Assembly: GCA_013140765.1 (NCBI GenBank)
Contig: JABFSE010000027.1
Coordinates: forward strand, 1-64,000
Source of the DNA: Sulfuriferula sp.
Lineage (GTDB): Bacteria; Pseudomonadota; Gammaproteobacteria; Burkholderiales; Sulfuriferulaceae
Direction of reading: 5' to 3'
Length of the DNA: 64,000 nt
Position 1 is the stretch's first letter. Each line of letters begins with the position of its first letter. This document shows, piece by piece, positions 27,701-33,759 of the stretch. The position numbers and the translations under genes are program-made. Below the pieces are notes generated by a model. That model did not search any database, was not told the DNA's origin, and was given only the letters and a program-made list of their open reading frames with translations.

Positions 27701-28713
27701 AGTTTCACGTTATTGGCACCTTGAATCACACCGACCACATTCAAATCATCCGTAACGACAAAACCATACTCGATATGGACAGGGTAGAAGCGCAACAATT
27801 GTGGAGTGCGACCAGCTATCAAATCCAGCGTCTGCGTGACAATCCAGCGTGCGCAGATAGCGAATATGCGTTGATAGCCGATAGGGATGATGCGGGCTTG
27901 AGCGTCAAGCTGACTTTTGACCCTACAGCCGCTATCGTCATCGGCGGCAATAAACCGCGCATCGCCATCCTGCGCGAACAAGGCGTGAACGGCGAAGTGG
28001 AAATGGCGGCGGCGTTTGACCGTGCGGGTTTCCAAGCAGTTGACGTGCATATGAGCGACATTATCGCAGGGCGCGTGAGCCTAGCAGACTTCCCTGGCTT
28101 TGCCGCCTGTGGTGGTTTTTCTTACGGTGACGTACTCGGCGCGGGGGAAGGCTGGGCAAAATCCATACTTTTCAACCCACGCGCACGTGACGAATTTGCC
28201 GCCTTTTTCCAGCGCACGGACAGCTTTGCACTAGGTGTATGCAACGGTTGCCAGATGATGAGTAACCTCAAATCCATCATCCCAGGCGCACAACATTGGC
28301 CGAAATTCACCCGCAATCAGTCTGAGCAATTTGAAGCCCGCTTTGCGATGGTTGAAATCACCGACAGCCCGTCTATCTTATTTGACGGCATGGTTGGCAG
28401 TCGTATGCCCGTCGTAGTCGCGCATGGCGAAGGTTATGCTAATTTCAGCCAGACGGGTGACGCACAGCAAGTAAACACCGCCATGCGTTTTGTCGATCAT
28501 GCAGGCGTTGCCACTGAGATTTATCCGTTAAACCCTAACGGTTCAGCGCAAGGTTTAACCTCGGTAACCAACGACGACGGCCGTTTCAGCATCATGATGC
28601 CGCATCCTGAACGCGTGTTCCGCGCCGTGCAAAATAGCTGGTATCCGCATCAGCAAGATGAAAACAGTGCGTGGTTACGCCTGTTCCAGAATGCACGCAA
28701 GTGGGTAGGCTAA
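24754..28713 (+). CDS. purL: Phosphoribosylformylglycinamidine synthase (large single-chain type)
   Basis: The 1319-residue enzyme makes FGAM from FGAR, glutamine and ATP in purine synthesis. ATG 24754 gives the expected start (MSEIIHLAG); the upstream in-frame ATG adds seven residues only. Central motifs are [18 protein letters not shown] and [28 protein letters not shown], followed by two AIRS-like halves. The C-terminal class I glutaminase has the nucleophile Cys in [13 protein letters not shown] and the [16 protein letters not shown] triad region. The single-chain form is the proteobacterial one. Confidence 0.97.
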   Translation: MSEIIHLAGSAALSQFRLDKLVQVLPDYTCVTAQFWHFTETQTALDTAAIATLTSLLTYGTPTATPAHGTMMLVVPRPGTISPWSSKATDIAKHCNLTTISRIERGTAYTFQRNDGTALTAADLTVIAPHIHDRMTEVIFGDLDAAQALFRHLPPKHLSTVDILAGGYDALAVANTALGLALSADEIDYLVTNFTRLGRNPTDVELMMFAQANSEHCRHKIFNASWVIDGEAQPHTLFGMIRETHAQHPEGTVVAYSDNSSVIEGFDTARFYPSPDGSYAYHQAETHILMKVETHNHPTAISPFPGAATGSGGEIRDEGATGIGSKPKAGLCGFSVSNLNIPDLTQPWEHYQDDVAQYGKPERVASALQIMIEGPLGAAAFNNEFGRPNLAGYFRTFEESCAGEMRGYHKPIMLAGGVGNIAASHCFKTLFPAGTLLIQLGGPGMLIGLGGGAASSMDTGTNAENLDFDSVQRGNPEMQRRAQEVIDRCWQLGDANPILSIHDVGAGGISNAFPELVDGAGRGATFQLRDVPLEESGMAPREIWSNESQERYVLAIAPEHLPLFQQFCERERCPFAVVGVATEAMHLRVEDSLLPETPVDMEMSILLGKPPRMTRDVSRVTRELPAIDTNNINLLEAAQRVLQLPSVASKSFLITIGDRTVGGYTARDQFVGPWQIPVADVAVTTMGYDTYQGEAFALGERTPLALINAPASGRMAIGEALTNLAATRVAKIGDIKLSANWMAAAGYPGEDAALFDTVKAVGLELCPALGISIPVGKDSLSMRSTWQDDGVSKSVTSPLSLIITAFAPTPDARATLTPQLRTDAGNTDLILIDLGCGRNRLGGSALAQVYKQIGDTAPDVDSPRQLKAFFETIQLLNANQQIIAYHDRSDGGLWTTLCEMAFAGHCGISIDADELCQDRVRVEVDIEGATEDDDAPLIPSGKNFHERVFGVLFNEELGAVLQVKREHTPAVMQAFFLAGLRSEFHVIGTLNHTDHIQIIRNDKTILDMDRVEAQQLWSATSYQIQRLRDNPACADSEYALIADRDDAGLSVKLTFDPTAAIVIGGNKPRIAILREQGVNGEVEMAAAFDRAGFQAVDVHMSDIIAGRVSLADFPGFAACGGFSYGDVLGAGEGWAKSILFNPRARDEFAAFFQRTDSFALGVCNGCQMMSNLKSIIPGAQHWPKFTRNQSEQFEARFAMVEITDSPSILFDGMVGSRMPVVVAHGEGYANFSQTGDAQQVNTAMRFVDHAGVATEIYPLNPNGSAQGLTSVTNDDGRFSIMMPHPERVFRAVQNSWYPHQQDENSAWLRLFQNARKWVG

Positions 28714-29154
28714 GTGGCTACTGACAAAATCATCCCCATCGTCCGCTTTTCTGCTGAAGATTTAGCGGTACGAGACGCGGAAATGGGGTTAGACGAAACG
28801 CACTGGTATAGCGAAGATGAGCTGGACGCGCTGGAAGAAAGCAATCCGCTACTAGCAACACGTATTGCACAAAAGCAGGCACGTATCGACAAACTGCGGC
28901 CTTACATCGTCAGCGGCGAAACACCGCCGCTGACAGTCGAAGCACTCACCTTGGTATTAGAAGAAGCCAGAGCCGTATTATTGCGTGACGGTGGCGATTT
29001 GGAATTAGTCAGTATCGAAGACACCACCGTCAAAGTCAGACTAAAAGGCGCGTGCGTCGGTTGCCCGAATGCGATGATGGATTTGAAAAACGTAGTGGAA
29101 AAAATAGTCCGCAAGACTTTCCCGCAGGTCACTAGCGTGCAGAATACTTATTAA
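28714..29154 (+). CDS. NifU C-terminal domain protein (Fe-S cluster scaffold/carrier)
   Basis: This 146-residue protein starts with GTG immediately after the purL stop, so translation is probably coupled. Residues about 75-146 form a NifU-type domain with the CxxC ligand pair Cys114 and Cys117 in KGACVGCPNAMMDLKNVVEKI. Such domains hold or transfer [4Fe-4S] clusters. The N-terminal 70 residues (acidic, with many Glu and Leu) match nothing I recognise. The usual NifU-like partners are absent. An Fe-S supply role is inferred; PurL itself is not known to need a cluster in proteobacteria. Confidence 0.82.
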   Translation: MATDKIIPIVRFSAEDLAVRDAEMGLDETHWYSEDELDALEESNPLLATRIAQKQARIDKLRPYIVSGETPPLTVEALTLVLEEARAVLLRDGGDLELVSIEDTTVKVRLKGACVGCPNAMMDLKNVVEKIVRKTFPQVTSVQNTY

Positions 29155-29170
29155 ACTACCTATACTTTAA

Positions 29171-29235
29171 TTCACAGAAAGCGCAAAGAACTTCTCACTA
29201 TTGATTTTGTTCGTATTTTTAGTGTTTTTTGTGGA
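29171..29235 (-). repeat. Dispersed palindromic repeat, copy 3 (inverted)
   Basis: Read on the minus strand from 29235, the sequence is TCCACAAAAAACACTAAAAA then TACGAACAAAATCAA, closely matching copies 1 and 2. The other arm is TTCACAGAAAGCGCAAAGAA at 29171-29190. It sits in the convergent gap between the NifU-domain gene and the DUF3106 gene, where no other terminator is visible. A role as a terminator or mRNA 3' end is possible. Confidence 0.6.
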
Positions 29236-29259
29236 TAAAATACTTACTAAAAAATCTAG

Positions 29260-29697
29260 CTATATGCTTGACTTCTGAATTACAGGAGCGGGAACAGGCG
29301 ATACCGTTGCTGGCTGAGTGGCTACGGGGTGCTTTTCCAATAGCTTTTGCTTCACCGCTTGTTGTTTTTGCGGTGGTAGTTGTTTGAGCTTTTTGTAATT
29401 TTGCCGCGCCAACTCGCGTTGCTCTTTGGTTAAATTACTCCAAGTAGCTAAACGGCGTTGAAAACGCACTTGCTCTTCTGGTTTGAGCTTGGGGTATTTA
29501 GCCGCCACTGCCAATAATCGGGTGCGTTGAACGTCGGACATGCCAGCCCATTGCGTTGCGACTGGGGCTAAAATCTGCTGTTGCATGGGTGTCATGGCTT
29601 GCCATGCAGGCGCATTGACCTTACCTGCTGACCATGCGAACACTGACCACAACAGCCCACAAAGCAATGCGATTATTCTGTACCGTTGCTGACCCAT
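29260..29697 (-). CDS. DUF3106 family periplasmic protein
   Basis: This 145-residue protein has an N-terminal signal sequence (IIALLCGLLWSVFAWSA). A helical, basic and Gln-rich region follows, with the DUF3106 pattern: WQAMTPMQQQILAPVATQW, then LTKEQRELARQNYKKLKQLPPQ. The C-terminus is Pro/Val-rich. No enzymatic residues are evident. In betaproteobacteria it recurs beside an ECF sigma factor and DUF3619, as here, overlapping DUF3619 by 25 bases. The pattern is reminiscent of small periplasmic stress sensors such as CpxP or Spy, but that is only a resemblance in character. Confidence 0.8.
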   Translation of the reverse strand: MGQQRYRIIALLCGLLWSVFAWSAGKVNAPAWQAMTPMQQQILAPVATQWAGMSDVQRTRLLAVAAKYPKLKPEEQVRFQRRLATWSNLTKEQRELARQNYKKLKQLPPQKQQAVKQKLLEKHPVATQPATVSPVPAPVIQKSSI

Positions 29698-30050
29698 TTA
29701 CCGATATGCCCATCTAAATATGCGTTGACGGGCAAATCGCCCGTGAGTAATTCTGTATCTATCGTTGCGGTGTCGTCGTTGTCTATCATGTTAGACTGCC
29801 ACAAGGCAAAACCCGCGAATAACAGCAGCATCAACACCAAGCCAACAATGCCTACGCGATGCAGGCGCAGTTTATCCAATAATGCCAGGCTATGCCCATT
29901 ATGTATTTGGCTATATGTCCGCTGACGCGCTGTTGAACAAGCTCGCTCACGCGCCAATTGCAATTTATGCACGGTTTCTGGACGCAAGTCCGCCAAGCCA
30001 GCATCTAAAGCACTGACTATTTTTTTTGCCAATATGTCCTGATTATTCAT
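29673..30050 (-). CDS. DUF3619 family membrane protein, possible anti-sigma factor
   Basis: This 125-residue protein has a cytoplasmic helical N-terminus of about 65 residues, including RETVHKLQLARERA-like basic helices. One transmembrane helix follows (VGIVGLVLMLLLFAGFALW), then a short periplasmic tail with many Asp. It overlaps the ECF sigma gene by eight bases. One-helix topology directly downstream of an ECF sigma gene is the usual layout of an anti-sigma factor. No ZAS zinc motif is seen. The anti-sigma role is inference. Confidence 0.75.
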   Translation of the reverse strand: MNNQDILAKKIVSALDAGLADLRPETVHKLQLARERACSTARQRTYSQIHNGHSLALLDKLRLHRVGIVGLVLMLLLFAGFALWQSNMIDNDDTATIDTELLTGDLPVNAYLDGHIGKWVSNGTE

Positions 30051-30606
30051 CGGTCATTCCTTTATCTTTTAACAGTGCTGCCAATGCGTGCACTGCGCGT
30101 GAACAGTGGGTTTTGACGCTACCTTCTGAGCAACCCATCACCTGCGCTGTTTCTGCTATATCCATCTCCTCCCAATAACGCAGTAGGAAGGCTTCGCGTT
30201 GACGTGCAGGTAATTTTTCTATTGCTGATTGTATTAAAGCAACATGCTTGCCAGCAATTAAGCTGTTAATTGGATTATTTTTTTCGTCATCCGCTTGCTC
30301 ATACTCCATCGCTTCGCCGTCGTCTTCGGAACCGTGAGCTGGCGTAATAAAAGACAGCGCAGTTACCCAATAATTCCGTACTTTCTGGCGGCGATAATAA
30401 TCACGTATGGTATTTTGCAAAATACGCTGAAACAGCATAGGAAACTCAGCGGGCGGTTGCTGGCTGTATTTTTCTGCCAGCTTCATCATCGCATCTTGCA
30501 CAATATCCAACGCCGCCTGTTCGTCGCGTACAGCAAATGCCGCTTGACGATAAGCGCGACGCTCAACCTCTGCCAAAAAACGCCCTAACGCGCCAGCATC
30601 AGTCAC
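30043..30606 (-). CDS. RNA polymerase ECF-type sigma factor
   Basis: This 187-residue sigma-70 family protein has region 2 (VRDEQAALDIVQDAMMKLAEKY, then LFQRILQNTIRDYYRRQK). An acidic linker of about 40 residues follows, and then region 4 (LPARQREAFLLRYWEEMDIAETAQVMGCSEGSVKTHCSRAVHALA). The start codon is GTG at 30606 and has a weak ribosome site, suggesting low translation. The linker between regions 2 and 4 is longer than in most ECF sigmas. It follows sppA by 39 bases and precedes DUF3619 and DUF3106, a cluster typical of betaproteobacteria. Target promoters are unknown. Confidence 0.88.
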   Translation of the reverse strand: MTDAGALGRFLAEVERRAYRQAAFAVRDEQAALDIVQDAMMKLAEKYSQQPPAEFPMLFQRILQNTIRDYYRRQKVRNYWVTALSFITPAHGSEDDGEAMEYEQADDEKNNPINSLIAGKHVALIQSAIEKLPARQREAFLLRYWEEMDIAETAQVMGCSEGSVKTHCSRAVHALAALLKDKGMTDE

Positions 30607-30645
30607 GCTGACACTGCCAACAAATACCAGTGGTGGCGCATCGCA

Positions 30646-31596
30646 TTATTGCAAACCTGCTGGCTTGAAACTAGCTAACGGATTGACGTTTTTACCTAAC
30701 GCCACCCCCAGCTTTTTCGCGAAGCGATCAGCAAAGCCTTCTTGCGAAGTATAGTCAACGATATTGCTCGCATGAATAACGTCACGCGCAACCGACTCAG
30801 CACTGCCATAACCATCCGCCAGCCCCAGACGCACGCTTTCTTCGCCGCTCCACACCAAGCCGCTAAACATATCAGGCGTTTCATGCAAACGTGTGCCGCG
30901 CCCCGCACGCACCGCATGTATAAATTGCTGATGAATCTGTTCCAGCATAACGTGTGCGTAAGCCTCTTGTTGTGGATTCACGGGTGAGAACGGATCCATA
31001 AAGCCTTTATTCACGCCTGCGGTAATCAGCCTGCGCTCTACACCCAGCTTTTCCATCGTGCCTGTAAAACCGAAGCCGTCCATCAATACGCCTATAGAGC
31101 CGACCAAGCTGGCTTTATCAACAAAAATTTTATCTGCGGCGGCGGCAACATAGTAGCCGCCCGATGCACATAAATCATCTACGACGACATATAGTGGGAT
31201 TTTTGGATACTTAGCACGCAAACGTTTAATTTCATCATAAATCTGCCCCGCTTGCACTGGGCTACCGCCTGGGCTGTTAATCCGCAATATCACGCCTTGC
31301 GTATTCTCGTCCTTAAAAGCCGCCTGCAAACTGCTAATAACCTGATCAGCCGTCACCTCGCCAGTTGCTATTGTGCCTTGCAACTCTACCAGTGCGGTAT
31401 GCTTGCCTATGGTTTCCAGATTTTTGTCACTAGACCAGTTAATGATTAAAAACAACAATATAAACAAATAACTAAATCCCAACACTTTGAAAAAAATACC
31501 CCAGTGCCGCGCAACGCGCTGCTCTTTGACTGCCGCCAAAGCCACTTTTTCTAGCACTGCACGCTCCCAATTGGGCGACTTTTCTGGTTCAGACAT
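30646..31596 (-). CDS. sppA: Signal peptide peptidase SppA-type (S49) membrane protease
   Basis: This 316-residue S49 peptidase has one N-terminal transmembrane helix (FKVLGFSYLFILLFLIINW). The protease core contains GVILRINSPGGSPVQAGQIYDEI, DDLCASGGYYVAAAADKIFVDKASLVGSIGVLM (catalytic Ser and Lys of the short SppA form) and RLITAGVNKGFMDPF. The length matches the short SppA36K type, not the double-domain E. coli enzyme. It degrades released signal peptides and membrane remnants. It precedes the ECF sigma gene on the same strand; a functional link to envelope stress is plausible but unproven. Confidence 0.92.
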   Translation of the reverse strand: MSEPEKSPNWERAVLEKVALAAVKEQRVARHWGIFFKVLGFSYLFILLFLIINWSSDKNLETIGKHTALVELQGTIATGEVTADQVISSLQAAFKDENTQGVILRINSPGGSPVQAGQIYDEIKRLRAKYPKIPLYVVVDDLCASGGYYVAAAADKIFVDKASLVGSIGVLMDGFGFTGTMEKLGVERRLITAGVNKGFMDPFSPVNPQQEAYAHVMLEQIHQQFIHAVRAGRGTRLHETPDMFSGLVWSGEESVRLGLADGYGSAESVARDVIHASNIVDYTSQEGFADRFAKKLGVALGKNVNPLASFKPAGLQ

Positions 31597-31641
31597 GCTT
31601 AATTCCTTAAAATAACGACCACAAAGATGCGCAGTATAACC

Positions 31642-32298
31642 TTAAGCGTGCTCGCTTAACCACTGCGCCAAATCATTAAAACTATCCGCCACATATAATG
31701 GACTATACGCTTGCAAGCTGACAGCCGAGTGTGCGCCATAACTTACGCCCACACTGGCGACACCCGCGTTCTGCGCCATCAATAAATCATGACTGGTATC
31801 ACCTATCATTAAAGTACGTTCTGGCTGCACAACGCAATAATCCATAATATCCAATATCATGGCGGGATGCGGCTTAGAGTTGAGCTCATCGGCACAGCGG
31901 GTCGCATGAAAATACGCACCCAGCTGGCTTTGCGCTAATGCCCTATCCAAACCGCGTCGGCTTTTGCCCGTCGCCACCGTCACCCAATAACCCTGCGCGT
32001 GCAAAGTAGGGATGGCTTGCGCCACACCGTCAAACAGCGGCAATAAATGATCTTGCCCCAAAAAATGATGCCGATAACGCGCTGTAAATGCGGCATAATC
32101 GGCCACAGGCATATCAGGCAATAACGTCGCTATCGCCTCATCCAAGCCTAAGCCGATAATATGACTGGCTTGTGCAAAACTAGGTGCAGGCAAACCCATA
32201 TCCACACACGCGGCAATAATCGAATTCGCAATGGCCGCCGTTGAATCCATCAACGTACCATCCCAATCGAATATCAATAAATCAAAGTTTTTATTCAT
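31642..32298 (-). CDS. HAD hydrolase, phosphoglycolate phosphatase-like
   Basis: This 218-residue HAD protein has the nucleophile motif LLIFDWDGTLMDSTA (Asp11, Asp13), a helical cap, the motif VTVATGKSRRGLD with the conserved Thr/Lys region, and MIGDTSHDLLMAQNAG for metal binding. It resembles Gph and the IA-subfamily variants that follow rluC in many proteobacteria. Substrate specificity between phosphoglycolate and nucleotide monophosphates cannot be set from sequence. It overlaps rluC by four bases. Confidence 0.88.
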   Translation of the reverse strand: MNKNFDLLIFDWDGTLMDSTAAIANSIIAACVDMGLPAPSFAQASHIIGLGLDEAIATLLPDMPVADYAAFTARYRHHFLGQDHLLPLFDGVAQAIPTLHAQGYWVTVATGKSRRGLDRALAQSQLGAYFHATRCADELNSKPHPAMILDIMDYCVVQPERTLMIGDTSHDLLMAQNAGVASVGVSYGAHSAVSLQAYSPLYVADSFNDLAQWLSEHA

Positions 32299-33239
32299 AA
32301 TTTGTCGATAAAATTTTGTAATTCAACAGGTAGCGGCACACTAATTGTCAGCGTCTCATTCGTCAACGGATGTGGCATAGTCAGTTGCCAGGCGTGCAAA
32401 AACATACGTTTCAAGCCGCGCCGCGCTAAATCTTTATTCAACGGAAAATTACCGTATTTATCATCGCCCGCAATCGCGAAACCACTGTGTGCCAGATGCA
32501 CGCGAATTTGATGCGTGCGCCCTGTTTTCAGCTCGGCTTCTAATAAGCTGAATTCTGCCCAGTTTTTTTGCAGACGAAATACCGTGTGCGCCACTTTGCC
32601 GTCGTCACGCACCATCACGCGGCGTTCGCCGTCAGCATTCAGATACTTATACAAAGGTAATTTAATGTGCTGAGTGGCATTTTTCCACTGCCCCACTACT
32701 AATGCCAAATATCGTTTATCCATGCCACCATCACGGAACATATCATGCAGCTTGACCAATGCACTGCGCTTAGTCGCCACTATCAACGCGCCTGACGTTT
32801 CTCTATCTAAACGATGCGCCAATTCCAGAAACTTACAGTCGGGCAATTCCAGTCGCAATTGCTCAATCACACCCAAACTCACACCGCTACCACCATGCAC
32901 AGCCATGCCTGCGGGCTTATTCACAATCAGCAAAGCATCGTCACGATAAAGCACATTATCCATTAAGCGTATGCCCCCTTTAGGCAAATGGGTAATGGGT
33001 TTAAGCTCAGGTTCAGCCACGCGCACAGGCGGAATACGCACTTCGTCGCCCAAGGCTAATTTATGGGAGGCACCCACTCGCCCCTTATTCACACGCACTT
33101 CACCACTGCGCAGAATGCGATATAAATGGCTTTTAGGCACCCCTTTTAAGTGACGTGCGAGAAAATTGTCTATGCGCTGCCCTTCAGCGGATTCATCCAC
33201 TTTCACAAAAGTGACAGATTCTTTGCGTAAATCATTCAT
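32295..33239 (-). CDS. rluC: 23S rRNA pseudouridine synthase RluC
   Basis: This 314-residue protein has an N-terminal S4 domain (IDNFLARHLKGVPKSHLYRILRSGEVRVN) and an RluA-family core with the catalytic motif AHRLDRETSGALIVA and GRTHQIRVHLAHSG. RluC makes pseudouridines 955, 2504 and 2580 of 23S rRNA. It lies divergent from rne, a layout also found in E. coli and other gammaproteobacteria, which strongly supports RluC. An inverted repeat TGATAA-CTT-TTATCA lies at 33253-33267, just ahead of its start. Confidence 0.94.
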   Translation of the reverse strand: MNDLRKESVTFVKVDESAEGQRIDNFLARHLKGVPKSHLYRILRSGEVRVNKGRVGASHKLALGDEVRIPPVRVAEPELKPITHLPKGGIRLMDNVLYRDDALLIVNKPAGMAVHGGSGVSLGVIEQLRLELPDCKFLELAHRLDRETSGALIVATKRSALVKLHDMFRDGGMDKRYLALVVGQWKNATQHIKLPLYKYLNADGERRVMVRDDGKVAHTVFRLQKNWAEFSLLEAELKTGRTHQIRVHLAHSGFAIAGDDKYGNFPLNKDLARRGLKRMFLHAWQLTMPHPLTNETLTISVPLPVELQNFIDKL

Positions 33240-33759
33240 TTTGAATATACTATGATAACTTTTATCAATGTAGCATGGCGCAGATTTTTAATTATCGCGA
33301 CACACACTACATGCAAAGTAAAATTAACTGGTTAATATCGCTCACCAGAACCACAAGCGAGTATGCGGCGGCAATTATACACCCCACACACCTGACACGG
33401 AAAAACCATGATGCTGTAGCGCATGGATTTTCACATTAAGTAGCGATAACACTGAACACAGAGCGCGCAAAACCAACTGACGATAAACTCCCAACAACGG
33501 CCAAAAGCACGCCCATGTTGCACAGTAATGGCACACTAAAGAAACGCAAAAATCTGCCTAACTTGCACCGCGTACCACAGCCAGTTCGACCAGAGCCATT
33601 TGTCAGCCTAGCGAAGATTAACACCGAACCACAGAAGTTAAACACATAGCGAATTTGGATAGCCATGATGATAAACGTCAACCAATAATATCTTGTGTAT
33701 CAGCAACTTAATGCTGATAATACTTCGTCCTGTGTAATGCGCGCAGGAGAGAAATACAA
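33240..33759 (+). promoter_or_regulatory. Long rluC-rne intergenic region with structured rne leader
   Basis: These 520 bases hold no credible gene. The plus strand carries a perfect hairpin near the rne start: TATCAGCA at 33698-33705 pairs with TGCTGATA at 33712-33719, with a six-base loop. A second, weaker hairpin has arms CCATG and CATGG near 33407-33425. In E. coli a leader of over 300 bases lets RNase E cleave and control its own mRNA, and the position here fits the same idea. An AGGAGAG ribosome site lies at 33744-33750. On the rluC side lies TGATAA-CTT-TTATCA (33253-33267), an operator-like palindrome. Confidence 0.55.

Noticed and set aside
33253-33267. TGATAA-CTT-TTATCA palindrome before rluC as a defined operator
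   Set aside because: The six-base arms are short and AT-rich, and no promoter boxes align with it convincingly, so it is mentioned only within the leader entry.
33436-33681. 81-codon minus-strand open frame in the rluC-rne gap
   Set aside because: It has no ribosome site and an odd composition rich in Cys, Gly, Val and Phe. It lies in the expected rne leader and looks like a chance frame.
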